Source: Apteryx mantelli | Taxonomy: Eukaryota; Chordata; Aves; Apterygiformes; Apterygidae | Length of the DNA: 64,000 nt | Direction: 5' to 3' | NCBI RefSeq assembly: GCF_036417845.1 | Contig: NC_089979.1 | Coordinates: 51,498,275 to 51,562,274 of the forward strand | Shown: one piece after another, positions 56,401 to 63,571 of the stretch | Layout: every line of letters starts with the position of its first letter | Numbering within the stretch: the first letter of the stretch is position 1 | Notes under the pieces: generated by a model | Databases searched by the model: none | What the model was told of the DNA's origin: nothing | What the model saw: only the letters and a program-made list of their open reading frames with translations | Translations under genes and position numbers: made by a program

Positions 56401-59400
56401 GGTGTGGGCAAGCTCAGTTGGGACTGGATATTAATGTCACTGTCTGCCCTAATAGCAGATGCTTGAGTCTGTCCTGACAATAGTGGAACTCAGGAATGGA
56501 TTGCAGCCCTAACAGTTACAGCAATAAAACACGCAGAGGAAGTAGCTAGTTTACCCTGTAGTGTCTCTAGCCAGGTTTACGTTCCTCCATTAGGTCATTT
56601 CTCTTGATGCAGTGAAGATGCCCCCAGCTGGAATGTCCTATCCATTTCCTTTCTGAAGGATTGCGATGCCTTTGGAGTGGTCCGGTTTCATTTCTATTAC
56701 ATACCATCAGACACTTCTGGAGTTGGCACCTGTATCTTGGAAGTTGCTCCAGCACTTGGCCTGCCCTAATCTCGTCTGCACGAAGTCATCACCATGTGGA
56801 CTTCTGTGAACGGTCAATGTTTTCCTTACTATCAGCCTTCACACTGACTTTGTTGCACTGAAACATTTCAGCAAGCTTGGGGAAGAGTAAGAGAGGGTGG
56901 GAGTCTCTAGGAAGAGGCAAAAATGCTCTGTGGCCATAACTCAATGACATGGCTAAATTGCTAGAGGCACCTCATCAGTACAAATGGGCCAACAATGTTA
57001 CTTTGGTTTTGTTTAGCATCATTAGCATCTAACAACAGGCTCCTAACTTCAGTATATACCTTGTGCCATCAGTTACTACTGGTTCTGCAAAGGCAGAATA
57101 CTCATTTCTGGTCTTGCCTTTTGGAGGTTGACTATATCAAGTTTGTACAGATTTAGGGCCAGAGGTTTCAGTATTGGCAAGTCCGTTGCAGCCATCACTA
57201 CAGTGGAAGTGTAGAAGTCTGTATACTGGCCAATATATGCCTGGTTGTTTGGGGCTGAAGATGTCTGGGAGAGCACTGGAACTTTCTGGAGAAAGGGTAG
57301 GCTCAGTTATGTCAGGGCCCATCAGTGGAACATACATATCCTTAGAGTTCCTGTTGGAAGGAGACCAGGATTATCAGAATAAAAAAGGGTATCATTCCAT
57401 CATATTCCAAAGCATCACCATGTTTGTACACACTAATGCCGGGGTCACTGGTTGTGTGCGTATCATCTCCATGTCTGCCACCTTAATTAATGTCTTCCAA
57501 CAAACTGACGTTGATGGCATGAAGGCCTGAACTGTTGGCAAGAGCTCACTCCTTGCTGCCACTGTGTATCTGGTATATCCCTGGTGCCAGCTGGGATTTC
57601 AGTTGCATCCTCCATTCCTCCAGTTTCTTCGGGAAGCTCATGAACCATTTGACTTGACTGTCAGCTTAATTCCTGGACAGAGAGGTCCTACCAGATTTCC
57701 TGTGACCTGACGCAGGCTTCACACTCTGGATATAGGAAAGAGGGAGCCCCTTCCAGCCCCAGTGGCTTCAGTATAAATGGACATGCCTGAGGCCTTTCTC
57801 CTAGGCCAGTGACAACCTTGGTTAGAGAGTTGGTGCATAGGACTTATGTCAGGAAAAAGAATGTGAAATGTAAGCATAGATATGCATAGCTCTCCTGGTA
57901 CCTATCAATTTATATATCTCAGCTTAACCCTATGGTATTGCTTTGTTTCTCTTCCTCACCACCCCTTTTCCCTTTTACAAAATATCTTCCTTCCAGAATA
58001 CATACCACTCACCTTCTAGCATTTTTCTTCCTTCTCTGAGCGCTCCTCCTTCTGTTGCCTGAAAAACCTTCTATGAAACAAATTTGGCTCTCCATTGGGA
58101 ACTTTTTTTCTCATCCAGCTATAATGTGATTTGGAGAAAGAGGGAATCATTCACATCATGGGTTGTGTGTATCTATCAAAGTTCCTTGGGATCTCTTTAA
58201 AGCTTGTGGCAACAATGCTTCCCTATGCTCATGGATTCATAAAGCAAATTTATAAATCTAGATGTATGAGAGCACATTCTTTCCTATGCCTCCTTTTTCC
58301 CTGTGCAAGGTTGACTTTACATGCTGGATTTGCTCCTACAGTGCAACAAATGTTTCCACACATTAGGATATTTGTGCTTTATGAACCTTAGCCTGGTGTC
58401 CAGCTCTTTAATGACAATATCATTGTTCTTGCTGCCAATAGTTCAGCTTGATGTGGAGTGAACTCTGCACCTGTGGAATCGACTCTCAGCTTCTCCTTGG
58501 ATCGCAAACTTAAGCACTGTATTGTCCTTCAGTGCAGTTTGTTGAATGTAAAAAATGATACAAACAATTTGTGCAATGTTGTATGGCTTCTGGGCCTGTC
58601 TTTTGATTCCTAGAATGATGGAAATGCCTTAAGTTTTCACCCCTTTTGGTGGGGAATTGAATCTGGGAATCTCTCCTAACCAAGGCGTTTGAAACCTCTG
58701 GCCATCCTGCTTCCTGTGGGTTAATGCTCTAGATCCCCACACTACTCTGGTTTGTCAGGCTGTGGTGTGCCAGTGGTTACTGTCCACTTATCTACCCAGA
58801 GCTCAACCTTTCAGGCCAGCAGTATATGCCCATTTCACTGCAGAGGAAACAGAGATGAACTTTATTCCTCCTAAGTGATTCCTTACACAGTTCAGGCCTT
58901 ATCAGCTCCCGATGAGTTATTTTTGATGGTCCTGATTTCTCTGGTGTACAAATATTAGAGCTGTTGTATGTTCATAGCCATTATGTAAAATCAGTTCAGG
59001 CTCCACCTTCTTCCGTTTCACTATTTACGATGATCAGTTACTGAACCTCCTCAGAACATGTCACTCCTAGTCAGAGACAGGAGCAGAGATCTCACAGGCT
59101 ATGTTTCCCTCTGTACGGAGCGGGTTGTAAGGTGACGACTGAGTCTATTTCTCTGCTCTGTCATCTTTTCTAGGTGGGTCTGATCCCACTTCTAGTATGA
59201 AGTTGTGAAAGGTTTGCTATTTCAAGGCACTTGTCTGTGGCATAAGCAAGCCACAGGGCTGTATTGTCCTCTGTTTTCTGGCTCTTGTTCTTTCCCTGTA
59301 CTGGAATATCTGTGTAAAGAAGCCCCTTCTGTTTTGTTTCATTATCCAACTATTCAGGCCCAGTCTTTGCTCCAGCAGTCCTACAACATCCTCCTTGTGT

Positions 59401-62400
59401 TTGAGGTAATCACTTCTCTAAACTTCTTTCTTCTCCTAGGCTGGAGATCAGCAAACTCTGTTTATTCACAGACCTGATTCCAGATGAAGCTATCTATCAC
59501 AAGGATAAAGTTATTTCCCTCAATTGCCTGCTGATACACACTTTGTAAAGAGCTAGAACTGTTTTTGATTGAGTTGTTGACAAGCAAATGCAGTCTGTAA
59601 TACCAAGATTTTTGTTTACTGATATAATTACCTGTAATAGTTCAGTGATTGGAACTATAGAAATATTTGAAATTGAGGTAAATATGTATTAATCAAGTGC
59701 TCCTTCTAAATGGGTGTTGTTTCCACAGTACAACAGAGTGGTACATTAAATTTAGACTGATTTATTTTAAGAAGCAATGTTTTATCCTTTTGTGCAGGAA
59801 GGTGTTTGAAATGATTTCTCAGGAACAATTTCAGCTCACATGGAAATATTTTCTTAAATGATGCTATACCTGGATTTTTTTTCCTAATTACTGAAAGCTG
59901 TGTCAGAATTTTGTAGAAATGTTCACAGTATAAATGTCTTTAAAAGTAGCTTTTGCAGTACTGCACGGGCACAGATTTTTTTAAGCATATAAGGAGTCAG
60001 AGTGAATGGAACTATTCTTGTGCCTAAGGTGGTTGGGGCTCACCAATCTAGTGTGAATCATTTGGTGGAATTAGTGACTATATGTCAAAATCATGGGGAA
60101 ATTGGTTTATAATATGCTGGTTATAGCTAATTAAAATTTTATTTCCATCTTTTAATGATTCAACACCATAATAGATTTTGCAATCATCAACTTTAGTTTG
60201 CCCTTTACTTGGTTTTCTTTGTCTTGTAAGCTTATTCCTTTTCCTAAGGCATCCGAGTGCCTGAGAAGACAACTGTGACCTTTAAAGTGAGGAAAAGGAG
60301 ATTACTGCACTTAGCATGATTTTTTTTTTTTTAAAGGACATTCAAAACATCAATGTAGGTGTCTTTTTTTCTTTTTATCTAAATACATGTGCACTTAAAA
60401 CACTTCAATAAATGCTCAAATGTAGTAAAAAAAAATAGCTTCTGAACTATGTCCCTAGATTTTACATTCTTCCCCTGGAACAAATTATATGGTTGACTTC
60501 CCTGAAAATTTGTTTTTCATTTTTGAATGCGTTCCTCTTTTGTATAAACAAGAGAAGGTGGCCATTTTAGCAATGTGTTTTCCTTTTGTTTTGTTTTTTC
60601 TTGCACACACTTACTCCATGTGCTCTTCCAACCCGCATTTTGTTTCTCTTTGGCACTGGGACACTCTTACATAATTTTTCAAATATAGATATGTTCTGCA
60701 GTAATAGTCCGAAAGGCTACAGGCTGCAGTAGCGTTTTTGCAGAGGTTTGGGATGATCACAGTAGAATGGTGTATTGTTTTTGATAAGGCTTGTTCTCAG
60801 AGAGTTCTTAAATGCCTGTTTCTCTGTTCTTGGCCTCTTCAAGTTTCTAATAAACATAGTTATAATGGAGTGGCTGATACAACTTCAACTTGTGCCACTT
60901 CTCAAATACAGTTTCTTTCAGGAGAGCAACTCGAAGAAAAGAATTGCTCTGTAGATATCACGGCTGCCACCCTTCATTAATTCCTATTTACATGCTTGGT
61001 AATGGATATTGTACATTTTTACATACTAAACTAGCATTAGCCTAAGATAAGCACAGTACAATTAACTCTACAATCATTTGCCCTGATGTAAATGAGAAAT
61101 AGTTCTGTGCAGGTTAACGTAGTTCCTGCAAGGTGTGTAAGGAGAAGATCTAGCCTACTAGAATGAGATGTGGAGTCTTTTATTTTACAAAATGCTGCAT
61201 TTGAGCTGACAGATACCCAGCATAGCTGTATTTAGGTAAGCTGCATAACAGATTCAGCTTCCAAATGGTTAGAGTTTCACTGTTTAGTGTGTCTACTCCC
61301 TCTGGCTGCATATGAAACAGTCTAAGGTGTGACCTCAATGGGGACAGTTGCAATATCATCTTCTTGAGTTCTGAAGAATAACTCTCAATTGGTGACTTGT
61401 CTTTCTCCTCTCTCAGTCTCTCTTGGGTGCATCTATTTATTCACAGGTTTGCTTGTATACATGTTTTACTGGCATACAGTGGAGGAGGGAGGAGTAGTAG
61501 TACTAATACATATCTCTGATTTTCCACTGCAGTGGAAACTTATATTTTCTGTTAGCTTCATGCTTTTCAACACTGCCCGTGTTGTTGTATGCTACTATGA
61601 TAGGCACTGCAGAAATATTTAAGTCTGATGGATGGGCAGTTCGTATCAGGTGATGCGTTTGTGGCTGTTCTGATACCAGCAGTTTGATTCCTGTGCAGGA
61701 ATGGAGTAGATCTGCAGTCCTATGGTGTCCTTCCTGGACCAAATCCAGCTTCTGCCTCATTCCCTGTGCAAGGCACCTGTGCCATAGGCAAATGGAGAAC
61801 AGTCAGGGCATGATGTAGGGTAATGTCAAGGAAGAAAAAAGCCATCTGTGCATCTCCAATTCTCCCTAAAGTAGAGAGCATCCCCAAGGAGGCCAGCAGA
61901 GGCTCTAGCTCTGCAGGGCCCATTGAACCCCACAGCTTCTGTGTGGTGCTTGCTGCCATTGTGTGGCCTCACTGCCAGCTTTAGGTTACTGCAGGCTGCT
62001 CCCCTCTCCAGCTAACTGTTGGACTGGGGCTGGAGGAGTGATGTACAGCCATCTTCTCCTGATCAGCTGCTCTTGATTCTGTGATGATTACACTCAAGGC
62101 AGCCTCAGAACCCTGTCTTTTCAAATGTAACCATAACAAATGTAATAGGTATTGACTAACAAACTTATTCCAAGTTCTGGTGTGCAGAGTTTACTCTGAA
62201 TTGGCATTTGCTTCCCTACTGCACACCTATTAGTGTTTTTTAACAAGTCTTTAATGGATTAAGTAATGAAATTTTTGCTGTCTCCCCTGGGAGACAACTA
62301 GACAAACAACTATTACGAAATCTTTCCTGATAATTATTTAGATGTTTTGTTTCTTAATTTCATCTTTTTACTTAGGCAATTCTGTATTATCCTAAACAGT

Positions 62401-63571
62401 TCCTTTCATTCTTCAGTGCTTGTGTTTCCCAAGCATTTGTAAATCACTACCATGTCTTCCTTTCCCACAGGCATTGCTTATCCTAACTGTTGACTGAAAA
62501 TCAATCCCTCCATCTAATGACTCTGTCACTGTTCTCTGAACTCCTTCCATTTACATTATCCATCTGGCAACAAAATGTCCAAAACTGAGTGCAGAGTGCA
62601 GATGTGGTAGCTCCATAGCTGTTGAAACAGGGATATATTACAAACCATTGTATGTCAGGAACTAGCTGTTTCCAGCTGCTTCTTGGATCAGTGGTATAAA
62701 GATATGAAGTTGTTTGCCACCATCTTCTCTGAGCCATTCTGAGGACACCTTGGTGTAATGAGAGATTTGGAGTATAAGAATACCATAATTGCATTGTTTT
62801 TCTTTACCCCATAGTCTTTTCCTTGCCCCATATCCTTTTCCTTTTTTGTCTTTTCTACATCCGCAAATGCACATCAAGCTCTCATTTTTCTCAGAAATAT
62901 ATAGTTTTTCAAGCCCAAGGCCTGACTGCTGTCCCAAGTCTAGTCTGCTATCAGCAAAGAAGAGCTAGCAGGTTTCCAGGCTAAACCAACTGGGTTGGGC
63001 AACAAAGGACTTTCTGCTCTGGTTCCCTGCCCTGCCTCTGCTGCATCCTAAGTTCTCCAGAGGTAAAAATACAGTTGCAGTGTGTAACAGTCATACTATC
63101 TTCTTCATTGGTTTCCCAGCCTAATGAGCAGCCTACGTGCTTTCCTAGTGGTTCCTACGTTTCAGGTCCCTGCTGCTGGCTGCACAGCTATTGCTTTCCC
63201 TGTGTGTTGGGTCTTTCTAGGGTTTCTGGCCTGCCTCCTCCTGGCCAGAGGAAAAAGGAAGTGCCTGTGTTTCCCTATACGTATGTAGGGGAGGGAGGTT
63301 TGGCAGGAGTGGTAGTTTCGTGTTCAGCAGTGTGTTTGTCTCACTGGGTTTCTCCAGTCCATTGACTATCTGTTTTAGTTACTGAATCTAAGGGTTAAAA
63401 ATAAAAAATAAGACAAAATGTGACTGCTTGTGTAGAAATTTAATTTCAACAAAAATATTTCAGTTTTCACTTGTGATATCAAGTTTTTTCCTTTTCAATT
63501 TTACAGGTTATCACTGCTAGCTTATCACCGTTATTCTTTGTCATGACTGCCAATATACTAACAATTTCTTG
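6950..63571 (+). CDS. TMEM241: TMEM241, Golgi nucleotide-sugar-transporter-like protein (spliced; 14 coding exons here)
   Basis: The spliced exons listed separately give a protein that tracks human TMEM241 from its first residue ([20 protein letters not shown]) through [64 protein letters not shown] and AKVITA. It contains 276 complete codons (275 if the second AG of exon 6 is used), against about 296 residues in human. The last roughly 20 residues lie past 64000. Hydrophobic segments lie at about 7-22, 35-53, 68-86, 95-112, 126-141, 150-165, 183-197, 203-217, 225-235 and 247-276, matching the 10-helix drug/metabolite-transporter fold related to the yeast GDP-mannose carrier VRG4. Published work, as I recall it, describes TMEM241 as a Golgi UDP-GlcNAc transporter needed for mannose-6-phosphate tagging. 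All junctions are GT-AG and phases agree, so the gene looks intact. Confidence 0.96.
9573..9636. repeat. 32-bp tandem duplication
   Basis: Two adjacent 32-base copies, 9573-9604 and 9605-9636, both beginning tgtctctg and ending catctttttag. They differ at only one base (c at 9581, a at 9613), which points to a recent duplication. Confidence 0.95.
9898..9954. repeat. TG/CA microsatellite with dyad symmetry
   Basis: A (TG)n run passes through TATACATATATG into a (CA)n run and then TATATA. The two halves are nearly complementary to each other, so the tract can fold on itself, and it alternates purine and pyrimidine almost throughout. Confidence 0.9.
10552..10598 (+). CDS. TMEM241: TMEM241 exon 2
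   Basis: 47 nt encoding [15 protein letters not shown] plus two bases of a glycine codon. Acceptor ttttccag ends at 10551 and donor GTAAGT starts at 10599. The peptide is nearly invariant among vertebrate TMEM241 proteins as I recall them. Confidence 0.96.
10599..12994 (+). other. TMEM241: TMEM241 intron 2
   Basis: A 2.4-kb intron. Apart from an (AT)n tract at 11384-11416 and a short TG run near 12117-12130 I see only unique AT-rich sequence. Confidence 0.85.
11384..11416. repeat. (AT)n microsatellite
   Basis: An uninterrupted TA/AT run of about 24 bases, then tgtatatata. The tyrosine/isoleucine-rich open frames crossing it on the minus strand are artefacts of the repeat. Confidence 0.95.
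12995..13072 (+). CDS. TMEM241: TMEM241 exon 3
   Basis: 78 nt completing Gly40 and encoding [20 protein letters not shown], then ISLCS and two bases of Arg66. Acceptor tatttcag ends at 12994; donor GTACAG starts at 13073. The segment after WVE is the less conserved luminal or cytosolic loop. Confidence 0.96.
13795..13951 (+). mobile_element. CR1 LINE 3'-end fragment
   Basis: It follows the familiar CR1 3' end in order: a 'tctccgtccctggagatattcagaac' type segment, 'gccctgagcaac', and 'attggactagatgact..agagctcctttctaa', ending in a ctgtgatgctgta tail. It is diverged, so it is an old copy. Confidence 0.85.
14879..14891. repeat. poly-G run (13 G)
   Basis: Thirteen consecutive G between cat and aacc. 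Such runs are slippage-prone and often miscalled in assemblies. Confidence 0.9.
16071..16125. repeat. polypyrimidine tract
   Basis: About 55 bases almost entirely C and T (ccttccttc..cccccttcttttcc..), with a purine-only complement. It is not next to any exon. Confidence 0.8.
17489..17570 (+). CDS. TMEM241: TMEM241 exon 4
   Basis: 82 nt completing Arg66 and encoding [20 protein letters not shown], then SRALSRL. Acceptor ttcacag ends at 17488; donor GTAAGA starts at 17571, phase 0. [13 protein letters not shown] is a family hallmark. Confidence 0.96.
17571..20826 (+). other. TMEM241: TMEM241 intron 4
   Basis: A 3.3-kb intron with a short A-rich AAG stretch near 18168-18190. No repeat family or gene is recognised; open frames in both strands (for example 18495-18734 and 19441-19683) look random. 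Confidence 0.8.
20827..20904 (+). CDS. TMEM241: TMEM241 exon 5
   Basis: 78 nt, 26 codons, [20 protein letters not shown] then KFVQKE. Acceptor ccatggtag ends at 20826; donor GTAATT starts at 20905, phase 0 at both ends. The acceptor has a weaker pyrimidine tract than the others. Confidence 0.95.
20905..22187 (+). other. TMEM241: TMEM241 intron 5
   Basis: A 1.3-kb intron with a T run near 21161-21174. It ends in the CAGCAG tandem acceptor described under exon 6. Confidence 0.8.
22188..22213 (+). CDS. TMEM241: TMEM241 exon 6 (microexon, tandem acceptor)
   Basis: The acceptor reads tttacagcagACC. The first AG gives a 26-nt exon (QTSLLKVC plus two bases); the second AG (ending 22190) gives 23 nt without the Gln. 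Both keep the frame. Donor GTAAGT starts at 22214, followed closely by 19 T (22227-22245). By my recollection the human protein has one residue at this place (KEKTS), which favours the first AG, but both may be used. Confidence 0.88.
22214..23646 (+). other. TMEM241: TMEM241 intron 6
   Basis: A 1.4-kb intron beginning with a T19 run 13 nt after the donor. Otherwise it is AT-rich unique sequence with nothing recognised. Confidence 0.8.
23647..23698 (+). CDS. TMEM241: TMEM241 exon 7
   Basis: 52 nt completing Ser128 and encoding [17 protein letters not shown], a membrane helix followed by a short loop. Acceptor cccaacag ends at 23646; donor GTGAGC starts at 23699, phase 0. Confidence 0.95.
23699..25010 (+). 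other. TMEM241: TMEM241 intron 7
   Basis: A 1.3-kb intron. Minus-strand open frames at 24241-24682 have no recognisable domain. Nothing else is seen. Confidence 0.8.
25011..25059 (+). CDS. TMEM241: TMEM241 exon 8
   Basis: 49 nt encoding [16 protein letters not shown] plus one base of Gly162. Acceptor tttgcag ends at 25010; donor GTAAGT starts at 25060. NPDGYFWA-type sequence is typical of the family. Confidence 0.96.
25060..27104 (+). other. TMEM241: TMEM241 intron 8
   Basis: A 2.0-kb intron. It holds a short acidic, protein-like open frame at 26635-26841, listed separately; otherwise AT-rich unique sequence. Confidence 0.8.
26635..26841 (+). other. short acidic open frame, possible pseudogene fragment
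   Basis: From 26635 the plus strand reads [20 protein letters not shown], then [20 protein letters not shown] and PNGLTQ, and stays open to TGA at 26839-26841. The preceding stop is at 26629-26631, with only one codon between. The Glu/Ser/Asp-rich composition is more protein-like than neighbouring random frames. There is no convincing splice pair, no start codon at the beginning and no family I can name. It could be chance or a scrap of a retrocopied gene. Confidence 0.25.
27105..27150 (+). CDS. TMEM241: TMEM241 exon 9
   Basis: 46 nt completing Gly162 and encoding [14 protein letters not shown] plus two bases of Ser177. Acceptor caattgcag ends at 27104; donor GTAACA starts at 27151. AYK(I/V)-x-x-K marks the basic loop of the protein. 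Confidence 0.95.
27151..27999 (+). other. TMEM241: TMEM241 intron 9
   Basis: A 0.85-kb intron of AT-rich sequence with no feature recognised. Confidence 0.8.
28000..28035 (+). CDS. TMEM241: TMEM241 exon 10
   Basis: 36 nt completing Ser177 and encoding [11 protein letters not shown] plus two bases of Ser189. Acceptor cctcccag ends at 27999; donor GTAAAA starts at 28036. DxDQQYxNYxFS matches the mammalian protein. Confidence 0.95.
31541..31582. repeat. A-rich (AAAAAAC)n tract
   Basis: Repeated aaaaaac units ending in a run of A. It could be the expanded tail of an old retrocopy on the plus strand, but the sequence before it is not recognisable. Confidence 0.85.
34060..34740 (+). mobile_element. 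CR1 LINE, 5'-truncated, old copy
   Basis: It follows the CR1 reverse-transcriptase C-terminal region and 3' UTR in order: 'gaaaaggacttgggggttatag', 'attttggaggctgcccctggaatactctattcagttttgg', 'agagcacatgg', 'ttgaaagggag', and the end 'gttggactagatgaccccagagatcccttcccaacc'. Many substitutions and stops make it non-coding. (Descriptions of motifs are segments, not continuous sequence.). Confidence 0.85.
34871..34905 (+). CDS. TMEM241: TMEM241 exon 11
   Basis: 35 nt completing Ser189 and encoding [11 protein letters not shown] plus one base of Gly201. Acceptor ttttttttag ends at 34870; donor GTAAAG starts at 34906. It forms one helix together with exon 10. Confidence 0.95.
34906..36084 (+). other. 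TMEM241: TMEM241 intron 11
   Basis: A 1.2-kb intron without recognisable repeats. A tRNA-like B-box sequence near 35622 was considered and rejected. Confidence 0.8.
36085..36154 (+). CDS. TMEM241: TMEM241 exon 12
   Basis: 70 nt completing Gly201 and encoding [20 protein letters not shown], then CA, plus two bases of Ser224. Acceptor tccctcag ends at 36084; donor GTAACC starts at 36155. [19 protein letters not shown] is the most recognisable stretch of TMEM241. Confidence 0.97.
36155..38866 (+). other. TMEM241: TMEM241 intron 12
   Basis: A 2.7-kb intron. A somewhat GC-richer patch is near 37640-37930. No gene or repeat family is recognised. Confidence 0.8.
38867..38960 (+). CDS. TMEM241: TMEM241 exon 13
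   Basis: 94 nt completing Ser224 and encoding [20 protein letters not shown], then [11 protein letters not shown]. Acceptor tcttttacag ends at 38866; donor GTAAGA starts at 38961, phase 0. The KNSTTS loop contains an N-x-T glycosylation sequon (NST); its topology is unknown. Confidence 0.95.
39130..40010 (+). mobile_element. CR1 LINE, host copy of a nested pair (first part)
   Basis: Plus-strand CR1 from the 'atctttatcaatgacctgac' region of the reverse transcriptase through 'tttgcaaataacaccaactgggg', 'cagcagtgtgtcctgccagc', 'aagaaggccaacagtatcct' and 'gccctgagcaacttggtctg' to the 'aggcggttag' that normally precedes 'gactagatga'. Frames are broken. It stops abruptly where a second, opposite CR1 begins; its missing 3' end reappears at about 40583. 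Confidence 0.9.
40011..40582 (-). mobile_element. young CR1 LINE inserted into the older CR1
   Basis: On the minus strand it reads from a 5' truncation near 40582 (gccagcaggtcgagggagg) to the 3' end at 40011 (..ccattctgtgattctata). Codons 40561-40091 are open for 156 residues and read as the C-terminal end of the CR1 reverse transcriptase ([71 protein letters not shown]). No stop or frameshift breaks it, so it is a comparatively recent insertion, though far too short to move by itself. Confidence 0.95.
40583..40627 (+). mobile_element. CR1 LINE, 3' tail of the interrupted host copy
   Basis: The sequence agagacctcctgagatcc, then tttcctacctgaattatc and ctatgatcc, is the standard CR1 3' end ('gacctcctgaggtcccttccaacctgaattattctatgattc'). 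It completes the plus-strand copy that broke off at 40010. Confidence 0.85.
40670..40686. repeat. (TG)n microsatellite
   Basis: Eight TG units just after the nested CR1 pair, followed by ggtggtgg. Confidence 0.9.
42230..42260. repeat. A-rich simple repeat
   Basis: A runs interrupted by single C (aaaacaacaaaaaaa...). It is a low-complexity tract of no further significance. Confidence 0.8.
45397..45485. promoter_or_regulatory. inverted pair of RFX X-box-like sites
   Basis: 45397-45410 reads GTTACCATGGAGAC and 45472-45485 reads GTCTCCATAACAAC. Both fit the RFX X-box pattern RYYNYY-N2-RRNRAC, and the second is close to the reverse complement of the first. They are 61 bp apart in a short segment that can pair with itself. 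RFX factors bind such sites in ciliary and MHC genes. Whether these are bound, or are the ends of an old transposon, is unknown. Confidence 0.5.
47294..47311. repeat. (AAT)n microsatellite
   Basis: Six ATA/AAT units in a row. Confidence 0.9.
51208..51275. repeat. AT-rich low-complexity tract
   Basis: TATATA-type sequence with scattered interruptions over about 70 bases. A nearby imperfect tandem (tatgcaatataaagt twice) lies at 51473-51500. Confidence 0.85.
51969..52007. repeat. compound simple repeat (A, AAC, C9, CA)
   Basis: Runs of A, aac units, nine C and then (CA)n follow one another within 39 bases. Confidence 0.9.
52987..53020. repeat. 17-bp tandem repeat centred on CCATGG
   Basis: Two copies of ttgccatggtgcca at 52989-53002 and 53006-53019, period 17. 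Each has the self-complementary core GCCATGG. The left half (GTTGCC) is an X-box half site but the right half is not. Confidence 0.85.
54957..54980. repeat. (GT)n/(TA)n microsatellite
   Basis: gagtgtgtgtgtgtatatacac followed by aatacaca; partly self-complementary. Confidence 0.85.
57160..57560 (+). pseudogene. dead PIF/Harbinger (HARBI1-like) transposase fragment
   Basis: Two frames together resemble the catalytic region of PIF/Harbinger transposases. From 57164, [16 protein letters not shown] matches the F.(V/I)GKST....EV block. From about 57310 in another frame come [20 protein letters not shown] and [10 protein letters not shown], matching the family block AIDGTHI..P..(G)D.DYxNRKGYHSIxLQ. 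NAGVTGCVR and [10 protein letters not shown] then fit the VG(W)PG.VHDARVF region. The first catalytic Asp is lost (SGT in place of DGT), and stops or frameshifts separate the blocks. This is an old remnant with no terminal repeats that I can see. HARBI1 itself is a related domesticated gene, but this copy is broken. Confidence 0.65.
57561..59500. other. less AT-rich intron segment, possibly more of the Harbinger element
   Basis: The sequence on either side of the transposase blocks (roughly 56500-57160 and 57561-59500) is somewhat richer in GC than the rest of the intron, with several medium open frames (58131-58391, 59205-59477). I cannot match them to the second Harbinger protein or any other family, so their membership is only a guess. 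Confidence 0.25.
62230..62780 (-). mobile_element. ancient CR1/L3-type LINE fragment
   Basis: The plus strand shows the reverse complement of an old CR1 in order: 'aaatctttcctgataa', 'gttttgtttcttaatttcat', 'aacagttcctttcattcttc', 'aagcatttgtaaatcactac', 'tgaactccttccatttacat' and 'aaatgtccaaaactgagtgc' followed by 'agatgtggtagctcca' (compare CR1 'cccagaactggacacagtactccagatgtggcctcacc'). It is strongly diverged and much older than the copies near 40 kb. Confidence 0.65.
63507..63571 (+). CDS. TMEM241: TMEM241 exon 14
   Basis: 65 nt encoding [20 protein letters not shown], then S, plus TG of the next codon. Acceptor ttttacag ends at 63506; donor GTAAGT starts at 63572. It forms the penultimate helix with the end of exon 13. 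One more coding exon, expected to end in a short polar tail, lies beyond the window. Confidence 0.94.

Larger units (their letters stand above)
38961..63506 (+). other. TMEM241: TMEM241 intron 13 (24.5 kb)
   Basis: The largest intron. Elements recognised are listed separately: nested CR1 copies (39130-40627), TG and other simple repeats, an inverted X-box-like pair (45397-45485), a 17-bp tandem repeat (52987-53020), a Harbinger transposase remnant (57160-57560) and an old CR1/L3 fragment (62230-62780). Between them I see AT-rich unique sequence. Several 60-145-codon open frames, e.g. 48939-49376 and 59205-59477, carry no recognisable domain. Confidence 0.85.
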
